The translations under genes and the position numbers were made by a program. 64,000 bases of DNA from Zygnema cylindricum (taxonomy: Eukaryota > Streptophyta > Zygnematophyceae > Zygnematales > Zygnemataceae), in contig JBBHKE010001107.1 in NCBI GenBank assembly GCA_037447655.1, positions 20,310-84,309 on the forward strand, in the 5' to 3' direction. Positions 35,178 to 46,873 of this stretch are shown here, piece by piece. The first letter of the stretch is position 1, and each line of letters starts with the position of its first letter. The notes below the pieces were generated by a model. That model saw only the letters and a program-made list of their open reading frames with translations. It did no database searches and was not told where the DNA came from.

Positions 35178-36500
35178 TTACACACGCATTACGCTTACTT
35201 AGACCTTTAAAATAAAGTACAGGAGCTACTGTAGCTAACACAAACACGCGCACTACACGCACTGTATGCACAAAAACCACACGCACAATCGATTTGAAAA
35301 TCTTTTACAATAGTTAACTAGGGACTAACACGCGCAACCCACACACTTGAATAAGACACTCCTAACCTGAAAATCTTGTCGTTTTGCAGGACGCGCATTG
35401 TGCGCAGTTAAATCAAACGCAGTAGACTTCTAGATATGGTTAATAGTACAATAGTCAACTGAGAACAACACGTGCCTTAAGCGCATAATAACCACAGAGT
35501 TGATTTGCAATATGGTGGTAAAGAATGACAAAAAAAAATTCCCCGTGTAAATGCATCTTAATTTATTCTACTTTGTATTATAGCGGAAGATTCTCCATAC
35601 ACGTTTTTCATATGTCCCATTGCGCAAAAAATAAATCGTTACTTTAAGTTTGTCATAACTGTATACGTCGACAACGTTTCTGATATTGTGTAACGTCTGC
35701 AATCTCTGTTGTCGCACTGTATTTTTGGAAACCGGGGGCACTTTCGCATGTAACCGAAACTCTAGTATTGTAACTTTGTTTTTAGCGAAAATTTTCCGTA
35801 CTACTTTCATAGCATTCTTATGTAAAGAAATGAAATCGTAACTTTAACAATTTTTAGAGTGTTATAATGTTAGATAATGAAATCGTTACTTTCAATTGTG
35901 ACGGGTGTAAACGTGGGAATTATTTGTGACGGCTGTAGTCTATTACAAATGATGGCGTTTATAAATGCAACGATTGTAGACGTCTAATTTCTTGTGACAT
36001 TGTAGATGTATAGGGTTTGTGACATGTTGACGTCATGCTCACTTGCGATAGCGTCGACGTCACTAATTCTAAACTTTACACCACCGTTTCCCTATTTTGT
36101 GTTTTTGTCTTTTTTCACTCTATTTCCCATCAAAATACGCCCAAAGATATTCAAAAATAATCATATTTAGTGATCTTTCACTTGATACCATTATTGTCGT
36201 GTTTCATTCGAAGAACTGTCAAATGGGTGCAGTAGTAGGCAGAGGAGAGGGAGAGGCGCCTTCACGGACTTCGCTACGACACAACGCATGCAAGCTATGG
36301 AGGCAGAAAGTGGAGCTTGGAGTCATGGAGGAGTCACGAAAAGGGGAACGACTATGTTCATACGCTCTTGCTAAAGATATTTCTAATCCTCGCGCAAAAT
36401 TTGTTGACATCTAGAACTACATGACGCATGGGAGCTGTGGAGGCCAAAAGTGGAGCAAGGTGTTGGAGGAGTCACGAAAAGGGAAATGGCTTTGTTTATA
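35178..36500. repeat. Non-coding, partial GTAGATGTTTAGGG repeat
   Basis: 35880-36230 repeats the motifs of the Harbinger-like family. 36230-36500 contains two imperfect copies of a GGAGTCACGAAAAGGG-ending segment. No gene recognised. Confidence 0.45.
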
Positions 36501-37212
36501 CGCTCTTTGTCCTCTATTGGACCACATAATACATGAAGCCTCTGATAGTATTTAACTAACCCACTTCAAGCCACAACTACTGCTGTCCAAGAAGGCAAAA
36601 TGACAGTTTGACTGCACCCCCATGCAGCTTGGACTCCCCTGAGTCCGTAGCAAAAAGAATCAATGAAAACAACCAACCAGCCGATAAGTTATGAGGCAGT
36701 AAAAATGCCAATTTGTACAAACTCTCAAAGTGAGAGGTGACTACCTACCAAAATTTTCTAAGTCCTGATTCCCTCTAATAACTTCTATCTACTGAAGTAC
36801 GGACCAATCAGATAACTGTACCGTACCAAAAAGTACTACTAACGGTGTACCTTTTGTACGGCATATGTACGACAAGGCAATTAAGTGGACGCGTGTCCGT
36901 TTTTCACTCGTTTGTACGTTCCTTGGAATTCCCATGACCGAATGTCATCTCTCCATTTGGCTCCAGGTCATCCCACGTCACAAAACGCCAAAGTGACCAT
37001 TCCGGAATTTCGGCGAAGACGTATGCCGTTGGATAAGAACAGGCATTAAATGTCGTCCGTCAAAACAAATGTCAGATTCATTTGTTTCGTGCGGGATCTA
37101 GTCCGCACTGAATTTAAGCTGTTATATGATGTTACATTTACATTTCCGTTAATCAGATTACGAGGCGTAACAAACTTTAAATATGGAGTCACACCCTATA
37201 TACTCTAGGGAA

Positions 37213-37291
37213 CATCTACGACAGAGTGGTTAGAGCGTACGGTTACGCCACGCTCTACCGGTCGGGGGTTCGAGTCCTGCTGGACTCAACC
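37213..37291 (+). other. tRNA-like Pol III segment in LTR A (antisense to the element)
   Basis: The plus strand has an A-box-like TACGACAGAGTGG (37217-37229) and TTAGAGCG, then the perfect B box GGTTCGAGTCC (37267-37277), then CTGGACTCAACC and a TTTTT terminator (37292-37296). A cloverleaf is only partly formed: one mismatch in the T stem and no clear acceptor pairing. It is therefore tRNA-derived rather than a functional tRNA gene. The second LTR and the fragment at 56452 keep the same boxes. Confidence 0.55.
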
Positions 37292-37298
37292 TTTTTGT

Positions 37299-37323
37299 AG
37301 AGAGTGACTTAAGGTCACTCTCT
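37299..37323. repeat. Hairpin downstream of the tRNA-like segment
   Basis: Arms AGAGAGTGAC and GTCACTCTCT around TTAAG, conserved in the other LTR near 43755 and in shortened form near 56430. Confidence 0.75.
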
Positions 37324-37514
37324 AACCCTGTCTATGGAGCTGAGGCAGTCATGGCTCCATCACTCTCTCTCTCCTTTAGTGACTACAACAAGTATGGGGG
37401 TAAGAGAGAAGAGATGAAGACAAGCTGCCTGCATGTTCCTTTTTCCGCAAATATATTAAGACCTAGAAAATAACAAAAAACTATTTATTTCAACACTCCC
37501 CTTATTTTCTAATC

Positions 37515-39268
37515 TCATTTTAATTTTTCTTTCAACCCGCATTTTTCCCAGCAATATTTTAATTTAGGAGAGGGCACAGGTTTGGTCATCATGTCAGCCA
37601 CCATTTCTTCATCAGGTGTATACACAAGATTTAAAATTTTATTTTCAACTTTTTCTCTCACGAAGCTTAATCTTATGTCCATATGCTTTGCTTTGAAATG
37701 GTGTTTTGGATTGGCTGCAATTGCAATTGCAGCTTGATTATCACAAAAAACTTCATGCACTCCATCCTTCATATATCCCAGTTCTTACAAGAATGATTTC
37801 CCCCACATTAGTTCTTTTCCAGCAAAACCAGACGCCATATACTAAGCCTCCATAGTAGACTGAGCAACCACCTTTTGTTGCTACTGCTCCAACAACAATC
37901 ACCTTCCCCCAGATAGAAAACATATCCAGAAGTGCATCTTCTCATGGGTGCATCCCTATAATTGGCATCACTCCAAGAAGTGATATCAGTGTGCTTCCCT
38001 CCCAAATGTAACCATAATTCTCTGGTTCCAACCCATATCTCATGACTCTCTTGGCTGCCTCCCAATCTCTCTTTCTAGGATCGTTAAGACTCCTACTGAG
38101 GACTCCTACTGCTGCCGCTATGTCCGGCCTTGTACAGTTCATAAAGTAGATTAAACTTCTTACGACCTGTCTGTAGGGAATAGACTTCATAAACTCTCTC
38201 TCATGTGAACTCATCTGATCATCTAAGATTATCACTCCTCCTTCTACACTCCCGTCACTTACTTTCTTCAAGTCCATGGGAGTGGTACAACTGTTAGCTT
38301 TCTCTATTTGAAATTTCTTAAGCATATTTCCTATTGCTTTTTTTCTGTGTGAGTATTATGATCCTCTTCCCCCTATCTCTTTCCATTTGAATTCCCAAAA
38401 TATATCTTGCCTCCCCTAAATCTTTTATGTCAAATTTGCTTCTAAGATCTTTCTTCAACTTATTGATCTTTTTCAAAGACTTACATAACACCAGCAGATC
38501 ATCAACATAAATTTCAATAAAGATCACACCATCGTCATCTTCAAACATATAGATAGAATGGTCAGAACTGATCCTGATATATCCTAGTCCAGTAAGAAAC
38601 TCATCTAGTTTCTTTTTCCATTGTCGGGGAGCCTGCTTAAGTCTATATAAGGACTTTATGAGCCTGCAGACTTTGCTCTCTTCTCCTTCCTCCATGAACC
38701 CCTCGGTTTGCCTCATGAAAATTTCTTCCTCTAACTCACCATTAAGAAAAGCAGTCTTAATGTCCATCTGGTGTATTTCCATGTCTTCCGCTACTGCCAG
38801 ACTGAGGAGAATCTTTACTGATGGGAACCGAACAACTGGAACAAAGGTATTCTCATAATCAATCCCCTCCTTTTGGGTGAACCCGTTCGGTACTAATCGA
38901 GCCTTATATCTCTCAATGGTATTATTTGGGTTCAGTTTTAGTTTAAATACCAATTTACACCCAATAGGTTTTCTGTTTGGAGGAGAATCCGCTAGTTCCC
39001 AAGTATTTCCTTCCATGATGGAGGCCATCTCATCATTTATAGCTCTAATCCATCTTTTTTTCTTCGGACTATTTACTGCCTCCGAGTAAGACTGAGGCTC
39101 ATCTGGGTGAGATAGCTTAGTTACCTTATAAGCGACATGTTTTTCCTGTATCCTTTTGCTGCTCCTTCTCCCTCCCTCAAAATCCGAAGCTGGAATGGAT
39201 GGAAGTCTTGGATTTCTCCTCACTGTCTCATCGGCTCCCCTGTCCACGGAAGCCAGTTCTGGTCCCAC
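37515..39268 (-). pseudogene. Copia A reverse transcriptase and RNase H, frameshifted
   Basis: 39268-38318 holds a long uninterrupted RT frame: WELADSPPNRKPIG, KARLVPNGFTQKEGIDY, MDIKTAFLNGELEEEIFM, the YVDDLL catalytic motif and EARYILGIQMERD. Frame changes near 38320, 38040 and 37790 then interrupt the connection and RNase H. The latter is still readable as SWSDANYRDAP, FCDNQAAIAIA, KHMDIRLSFVREK and VADMMTKPVPSPKLKYC. It ends in TGA 11 bp before the 3' LTR. Inactive as it stands. Confidence 0.88.
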
Positions 39269-39399
39269 TTCTTCATCTCTTCAAGGTCCATAGAAGTATG
39301 TGAGGTTTCCGGTGAGTCTTCCGTATCTCGGATCTCCCCTGAATCTGCAATCACGGTTTCACTCATGTTCGTATCGGGAATGACCGAGTTCTCCTCACT

Positions 39400-41876
39400 T
39401 TAGGATTCGAATCTGATTTTTATCTTCTTTGTATATTTGAAGGGATCAAATGACTTTCCTTCATCCATGACAACTAGGTGTTTGACCAGGGTGATATCCT
39501 TCTTTGCTAAGTCAAAGACTCTATACCCCTTAACATCCTCATCATATCCCACAAAGTATCCAGGTTTTCCCTTAGCATCTAGTTTCCAGTTTTTTCTATC
39601 CGTGTCAAGACTGTAAACTTGGCTAGCGAACACTTTAAGGTGTGAAATATCTGGTTTCCTTCCAACCCATCTCTCATAAGGTGTCACTCCCTTTGCAGCT
39701 GAGGTAAGGGCTCTATTTTTAATGTAGTTGGCACAGTTCATTGCCTCTGCCCAAAATCTCTTTCCTATTTTCTTGTCGGCCAACATATTGCATGCACTAT
39801 CTCTTAGTGTTCGATTCAACCTCTCAGCTACCCCATTTTGTTTTGGGTTATATGGTACAGTTTTCTGGTGCTGCACTCCCTCATCTCTCAGATATTCCTC
39901 AAAGTGGTTAGAGGTATATGTTGTCCATAGCCTATTTCAGCCATGGATTACTCACGGAAGCACCACAGACTACCCTTCAAACAGCTGTGTTTGCGACAGC
40001 ACAGATTACTCCAAAATAAACAAAATCACCTTAAACTACACCAATAGGCAGTATACTATAAACGTTGTAAGCTTTCAAAGTTACAGCCAAATCCACCAAG
40101 GAATCTAGAAGATATAAGCTCCAGAGTTTCACAAAAACAGCTGACAGCTTCACAAACTAACCACTTAGACGGCTCACATAATCTTACACAGATTCCTGAA
40201 TGGTATGAAACTTTACACACATATATATTCTATATCATAAAATATCCCAACAAAGTTTAACATGAATGTACGAAACAGAGTGATCACACCAACAGGTCAA
40301 AGATGCAGAAAACAATTTGCCATTGCTTTGATTAAACTTGACTGTGATACTCAAAATATTCTAAGTCCTACAAGTTATACTCAGAGAGTTCACTACTGAA
40401 TGTACGGAGGCATACCAGCCGTACGGTATCTACCATATACCTAAACTATTGTAAGTATACCCGAATAGTTCGAGGTAAATCAGTCCAAACAAATCTACAC
40501 TAACAACTAATTAGCAAAAATACAAACCTATGTTGTACATAATATTTACACCGACATCTCCACAATATTCGTACGTCAAAAACCAAGCTACCACTAAGTA
40601 ACCACTAAACAAATATCATTATTCAAAATCTATACTAGTTAGATTATCCGCAGCTGCGTCAGCTGCTTTGTTCGTGCGGATCACATCAAGGTAAACACAA
40701 CTGCGTTGACTCGTCTCCGTCGCAACTGCTCCGTACCGGCAGCGCATATTCATCCAAAATAACCACAATTGCGTTTTCCTGTCTGCGTCGCAACTACGTC
40801 GTACCGGCGGTGCCTGTTTCACTATTTCGTTTATTCCACATCGGATCGCTTCGCGATCCGCCATCCATTTGTCAATGCTTGTACACGCCACTCACTGAGT
40901 CTTTTACATCACTTAAGTTATATCCGTTCATTCGCTCCCCCAATCCATGAATCTATTCGAACCTCCACATTAAATTCTATAGCGCACGAACCGTCGCGTA
41001 CGCACGAAACAAACTTTTCAAAACAACAGTAGATTCCCCCCCATTATCACTTCTTATTCTCTAAATGGGGGTTTCATGTAACTTCTCACTCCAGGCTTTA
41101 TATTCTTTGAAGTACATTGACGTGTAGACTTTGTTTTAAAAAATACACTATAGAGTATCTAGACCAGTCATCGGTTATTGTCAACATAAACCTCTTTCCT
41201 CCAACCGAAGGTACTTTTGCAAGTCCCCAAATATCTGTGTGGACCAAATCTAGTACTTTCTCACCTCTATATGTGGTGGCTTTAGGAAAGGGGAGTTTGT
41301 GAGCCTTACCTTGAGCACAGCCACTACAATCACCCATCATTTCATTATCCCCAAACTGAATGCCTTCTACTACCCCAAGTTTTTTCATTTCCCTCAACCT
41401 ATCAAAATGCACATGCCCCAATCATTTATGCCAAATCATCAACTTTGGAACACCAACATAATAAGCATTATTCTTTTCATTACTCAGGTTAAGCCTAAAC
41501 ATTTCTTGGCTACCCTTACCTGCCGTGTAGTAAACTTCATCCCCATACTTAGCTGTAAAGACTCCCTTTCTAGTGAAGGTATCAAATCTCTTTGTCATCT
41601 AACACAATCGTAGAGACAAAAAAATTTCTTTAGCTGAGGAATGTAGAGTACATCTGAGAATGTGAGTATAAAAGTCTTACCCTCCACTAAGACTTTCAGA
41701 CCTACCGACCCCACTAGATCTGTAGTAACCACTCTCCCATCCCCGTACTCTATCTCTACAGTAGGGATCTTTCTTGGCTTAGTGAAGAATTCCTTATCAT
41801 GACACATATACATGGATGCACCTTGAGTTGATGATCCGTCCTTCCTCTGGAGCTTACCCAATTGCTCCAAGGGCAC
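39400..41876 (-). pseudogene. Copia A protease and integrase, split by solo LTR
   Basis: 41876-41595 covers the protease zone. The usual D-[ST]-G-A-S is replaced by STQGAS, so the catalytic Asp is missing. 41421-41034 holds the integrase zinc-binding part (CSGCAQGKAHKLPFP) and core (DLVHTDIWG, TITDDWSRY) up to SDNGGE. The solo LTR (39919-41028) cuts in directly after this motif. 39876-39400 resumes with YNPKQNGVAERLNRTL, carrying the catalytic Glu, and the C-terminal GKPGYFVGYDEDVKGYRVFD. Confidence 0.85.
39919..41028 (-). mobile_element. Solo Copia LTR E nested in Copia A integrase
   Basis: TGTTGTCC...AAAACAACA bounded by GTATA (39914-39918) and GTAGA (41029-41033), a 5-bp target duplication with one mismatch. 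It separates integrase codons that are contiguous in other Copia copies. Internally it has an imperfect repeat of a GCGTCGCAACTxCGTCGTACCGG-type unit (40690-40820). On the minus strand its end encodes MAEIGYGQQ from an ATG ending in the same phase as Copia A and B. The same ORF phase and TG/CA ends assign it to the Copia B-like LTR group. Confidence 0.82.
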
Positions 41877-42972
41877 ATTTTTGTCTCCGAGGGATCTCGT
41901 TCTCCTCTAGACTCTCGTCAAGAAAAAGCTCCATATCCTCTTCAGAAGACTCATCCTCGGTTTCTCCTGTCACTTTTGTAGCCACAAGTGCCTTTTTCTT
42001 CCCTCCGCAAGAACCCCCTCCACGGTTCTCTTGGAGCCTTAACTCCGACAGCTTAACACAATCTGCGATAACGTGTCTCGACTTTTTGCAAAAATGACAT
42101 AAGACCTTTGGGGGCCTTGGTCCTCCAGACTGATCTCTTTCCCCTTTGTACGGTTTCTTTGGGTCTTTCCCCCATCTGTCCCCTCCTGCTGCTAGAGCTT
42201 GAACACTCTTCTCTCCTCTCCTAATCTCCATGGTATTTTCCTGCACAAGTATCATCAGGACCACTGTATTCCACTTCCATGAACTATCAGTCATTTCCTG
42301 TACTCGGTACACTATGTTCTCGTACTCGTCTGGTAACTTCATGATGAGAGTGTAAACTTTCATTTTCATTGTACCTGTCCATCCGGCACTTTCCATCTCC
42401 ATATACAAACAAGAAAGATCATTACAATAATCTAACATCTTTCCTCATTTGTAAGTGTAACTCGTTAGCTTTTCCTCAGCCAACTAGAGCTCCTGAATAG
42501 TTCCAGCTCTATAGATCTCCACCAAACTCAACCATAACTCCTCGGCCTTGTAAATGTGAAGATGAGGAGTAGCCAACGCTTGAGTGAGGTTCCTCAGAAT
42601 GAAGTTCTTGGCAGCCATGTTTACATCCTCCCACATTTGAGTATTGTTCTCCGCGGTCTTCACAGGCGCCGCTCCCAGTATTGTGGCAATAGGAGTGAGG
42701 GGTGTCTCCTTCCCTTTCCCCTTTTCGGGCACACTGCTGTCCCCATCATCCGCCTCCTCCGTTGAGGCAGCCGTTGCTGCAAGAAACTTTACTCCTCCAA
42801 ATCCTAGTGGAGTTCCTGAAGGTGGACGTTTCACTTGTCCACTAACGATCCTCCAGTATCGTTTTTCGCACAAAGCTCCCATCATCATGGCTTCCCAATA
42901 GATGAACCCAGATCCATTGAAGGTGGGCACCCTAAAGGGTGGGCCCATAACCTGCAATTTGGTGTCCTCCAT
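41854..42972 (-). pseudogene. Copia A gag, two in-frame stops
   Basis: Starts at an ATG inside the 5' LTR (MEDTKLQ), reads through the primer-binding site as VMGP, then VPTFNGSGFIYWEAMMMGAL, the usual start of UBN2-type Copia gag. It ends with a CHFCKKSRHVIADC zinc knuckle (CX2CX4HX4C). TAG and TGA occur between LWLSLVEIYRAG and MLDYCNDL (42440-42490) in the same frame. Gag forms the particle that packages element RNA. Confidence 0.85.
42941..42952 (-). promoter_or_regulatory. Copia A primer-binding site (half-tRNA type)
   Basis: Minus-strand GGTTATGGGCCC is the exact complement of GGGCCCAUAACC, the anticodon arm of eukaryotic initiator tRNA-Met, and begins at the first base after the LTR. 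Drosophila copia is known to prime with a 5' half of this tRNA. Confidence 0.8.
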
Positions 42973-43950
42973 TGGACCATAGAATACAAGAAGCCTCTAT
43001 ATAGTATTTAACTAACCCACTTCAATCTACAACCACTGCTGTCCAAGAAGGCAAAATGAAAATTTGACTACACTCGTGTGCAGCTTGGACTCCCTTGATT
43101 CCGTAGCAAAATGAATCACTGAAAATGGCCAACCAGTCGATAAGCTATGAGGCAGTAAAAATGCCAATTTGTACAAACTCTCAAAGGGAGAGGTGACTAC
43201 TTACCAAAATTTTCTAAGTCCTGATTCCCTCTAATAACTTCTATCTACTAAAGTACGGACCAATCAGATTACTGTACCGTACCAAAAAGTACTACTGACA
43301 ATGTACCTTTTGTACGACATATGTACGACAAGGCTATTAAGTGGACGCGTGTCCGTTTTTCACATGTCCGTACGTTCCTCGGAATTCCCATGACCGAATG
43401 TCATCTCTCCACGTGGCTCCAGGTTATGCCACGTCACAAAACGCCAAAGTGACTATTCCAGAATCTCGGCGAAGACTTATGCCGTTGGATAAGAACCGGC
43501 ATAAAATGTCGTCCGTCGAAACTAATGTCAGATTCATTTGTTTCGTGCGGGATCCGGTCCCCACTGAATTTAACCTGTACTATGATGTTACATTTACATT
43601 TTCGTTAATCGGATTACGAGACATAACATACTTTAAATATGAGTCACACCCTATATACTCTAGCGAACATCTACGACAGAGTGGTTAGAGCGTACGGTTA
43701 CGCCACGCTCTACCGGTCGGGGGTTCGAGTCCTGCTGGACTCAACCTTTTTGTAGAGAGTGACTTGAGGTCACTCTCTAACCCTGTCCATGGAGCTGAGG
43801 CAGCCATGGCTCCACCAATCTCTCTCTCTTTCAGTGACTACAACAAGTATGGGGGTAAGAGAGAAGAGACGAAGACAAGCTGCCTGCATGTTCCTTTTTC
43901 CGCAAATATATTAAGACCTAGAAAATAACAAAAAGCTATTTATTTCAACA
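42953..43950 (-). repeat. Copia A 5' LTR with gag start codon
   Basis: 998 bp, minus-strand TGTTGAAATAAATAG... to ...AAATTGCA. It contains the gag ATG (42970-42972) and an antisense tRNA-like segment at 43667-43746 with B box 43722-43732 and a T-run. Confidence 0.88.
43667..43746 (+). other. tRNA-like Pol III segment in LTR A, second copy
   Basis: Same A-box-like TACGACAGAGTGG, B box GGTTCGAGTCC and TTTTT as the copy at 37213. Only a few base differences are visible. Confidence 0.55.
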
Positions 43951-46339
43951 TGCCACGCCGCCTGATTATTGATGGCGTCAGCAAGAAGCTCAAATGGGAA
44001 CCAAAGAGTTACTTGGATGAATTTTCGAAGATGAGGAGAAATGCGAGAGTAAAGCCGAGGTCAATGAAATTGAGGTGGAAACAACCCAACACGTTAAGGT
44101 TTTGGATGAAGTCCTAATCGCTATGGGTGTCGCTAAATGGGGGGAATGGTAAGAGGTTGCTTGCCTACGGAATGTAAAGGACCGCTTGAAGCCTTTTGAC
44201 GAGCTTTCACATGCCTCACTAAATGGACACCGAGAACGTAAAGCCACAACTTCGACAGAAAAAGCTAATAGGTCGAAGCACTTGGTTGGCAACTGGAGGA
44301 GGTTGAGGAGTTGGGATGCTCAATGGTTGAGAGGTGGGAGGAGGAACTTCAAATGGGGGTCGAATGATGAGGTGGTGGAAAGGTTATAGGGAGGAGGGCT
44401 TGAACATGTGAGCAATAGTGGTTCTTGAAGGGGAGAGTTAAGGATAGGGGCCAAAAACAAAGTGTTGGATGGCTCTCGACGATGAGAGGGAAAATAAGGT
44501 GAAGGAGACTTAGGTAGGGAATGGTCCATCACCAGGTGGGGAGATGGAATGGGGTTGGGAAAAACATTTTCGTCAAATTGTTTGGGAGAGGGTTGAGGTG
44601 GGGGCGGGCTAGTGGTCAGTGGAGGAGCCTGTTGTTTTTAGAAAGCTTTAGTCCTCTTTATGCCTCAGCTGTGAGAGAGAGCTGTTCAGGACTTAAGCTA
44701 TTTTTGGTTGAGTTCGGTTCAGTACTTACCGAAATTAGTGTGACAGTGAAGTTGGAAAGAGGTGCGAGTGAAGATACCGAAGAAGAACTCACGCGAGAAT
44801 TTAGTGTCGAGAATAGCAGTAGTCAATTGAATACAGTCTCCCAAAAAGATGTCCGCCACCAAGATGGTCGCACACCGCAATTAGAGGTCGAATGACAAAG
44901 GATAATTGAGACACATGATAGGAAAATAAAATAAAGAAAAAAAATGTGTTACGGGTGGTCAATTGTTTGAAAACCCTCTCGGTTTAGTAAAGGACTGAAA
45001 AATTAGGTGTGAGGGGACCAAAACCAAAAGTAAAAAAAAGGTCGAATGTGACAGGCCAGATTAGGTTAATAAAAAAGAAAACGAAAAGAATTTATTTACA
45101 AATCAATAGAAATCTCTTGTAAAATTATTTCCTTTGACTACATCCATGCTAAATTTGGCGACAGATAGAAAAAAGAAGGGTAGAAGACGACAATGTGTAG
45201 CCATGGTTGAAGGTTTTAGAAGACTTAGAGAACACGCAAAAGAAAGGGATAACTTGACAACAAAATCCGACATTTGTTACATTAAATATGTAACAATTGT
45301 AGACATCGTGCCATAGTTTTAGACATTTACTAAACTTGCTAAAATTGATGAAGACTAAAAAAAAGGCGACGGTTATCGACGTCAAGTTTTTTTGGACATT
45401 GTAGATGTTTAATGTTTGTGACATTGCGAAGACATGCTACCTTGTGATGTCAATGATACGTAATTTTTTTGCCAATGCTTCCCTTTTTTTATCTTTTATC
45501 CCTCGACATGCCATCAAACTACGACTAAAGATATTTATAAAAGAAAAAAACCTTTCATTTCATACCATTATAGTTCTATTATATTCAAAATGAGAGAAAG
45601 AGGAGCGGTTGAGTCAGAAAGAGGTGGAGAGACGAGGACAACGTAAACTTTTGCAAACAATATATGAATAACGTGGAGGTTCGAAACCCTTGCAATTTTT
45701 TTTCCGTAAATGCTTGTCATTTTCCATGTACTTACGTGTGACGAGTAGTGAAAGAAATAGTGTGTACTCTCCCTCGTGAAAAAATTGTAAAAAACATTTA
45801 ACGCGTGCAATAACGTTTTTCCATTCATCAATCGCCTAATACTACTAATAAAATTGCCTCGCGAAGCGATTTTATTAGAAGTTTGAAGATGAGCTGGAAT
45901 GACACGGAATGGGTCGAAATAATATTACTGCCAAAATCGGAGTACGTTCAAAGTTTGAAGAGGACGCAAATTGTACTTTTGTTCTCACACATTTATGTAC
46001 CGGTGAAGATTTTCTCGTTGGAGGTCCCATATTTTATGAGAATGACACAAAAAGACTTTTGTCTTTAACACATGTGCACACCTTTTCAATAACTTTAACG
46101 TATGCGACACAAAGGGAAATTCAACATAGTGGGCGACCAAACTTTACCAATGGATTTTAACCGTTTGAACCAGCTTAAACTACACACTAGCATTTTTGGT
46201 TTATAGTGTAGAATGGGTGAAGTTCCACCATATAAAAAGTGAAGTTATTTACAAGAATCCACACCTCTCCGTACTACGCCATACCACTTTTTCATTCACA
46301 AAACAACATTACACAGAATTTTGCCAATATACTTTAAAG
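43951..46339. other. Degenerate sequence and partial Harbinger-family repeat
   Basis: 43951-44900 has stretches open on the plus strand (for example 44521-44895, 124 codons, Glu/Ser-rich at its end) but no recognised domain and frequent frame changes. 45290-45700 carries the GACATTGTAGATGTTTA and GATACCATTATAG motifs of the dispersed repeat. No gene call made. Confidence 0.35.
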
Positions 46340-46873
46340 CATAGTTCAAAAGTAAGTGAAAGTACGCCCATACAATATGCCTATTGCACGCAAAACATAC
46401 AATATGACCTTAAGATCCATATTGTATTGGCCGCAAAATGAAAAAAAAATAGTAAAAGAGTTTAGTTGCACATCGATCGATAGAGAATTAAACGTCATGT
46501 CTAATTTTGAAAAATATTCAGACAAAAAGTTATTTTTCTGTGAGTTTTTAGGTACTTTTTATTTAAACCGTCAGATTTGGATGATTTGACGGTTGCTGAT
46601 CAAAGTAGCGATCTAAGAAGATCACATGAAAAGCCCATAACACAACTTACGATAGGAAAATGTGTCATATTACCGCCTGCAATTTTGAAGGCCACACTAA
46701 ATAAAGCCTCAAATTGACCAACCAGGTAGTATGGGACGATAAAAAAAAAACATTCCACAATACCAAAAATACTGCGGTTTTTTTGCCGTTCGAGGTTTTT
46801 TTTTTCCCGGTTTTTTTCCCGCGCAATGTCATCCTAAGCCGTGTCAGTTCGCTAAAAAATTTCGTTTGGCGAC

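Larger units (their letters stand above)
36508..37495 (-). repeat. Copia A 3' LTR
   Basis: It aligns with 42953-43950 end to end except for a short loss at its 5'-most plus-strand edge. The gag ATG equivalent is mutated (CAT to TAT on the plus strand). It holds the tRNA-like segment and the hairpin 37299-37323. Confidence 0.85.
36508..43950 (-). mobile_element. Copia A retrotransposon, split by a solo LTR
   Basis: Two LTR copies (36508-37495 and 42953-43950) flank gag, protease, integrase, reverse transcriptase and RNase H in Copia order on the minus strand. The polypurine tract TAAGGGGAG abuts the 3' LTR (37496-37504). The primer-binding site GGTTATGGGCCC (42941-42952) abuts the 5' LTR. The 3' LTR lacks about ten terminal bases and no target duplication is visible. 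LTR divergence and several frameshifts show age. A 1.1-kb solo LTR is inserted in integrase. Confidence 0.9.

Noticed and set aside
37213-37291. Functional tRNA gene
   Set aside because: The B box is perfect, but acceptor and T stems do not pair properly and no anticodon loop can be assigned.
43951-43955. Target-site duplication of Copia A
   Set aside because: The five bases after the 5' LTR (TGCCA) do not match those before the truncated 3' LTR, so none can be claimed.
44521-44895. 124-codon plus-strand frame as a gene
   Set aside because: No domain, no paralogue and frame changes upstream; not strong enough to call.
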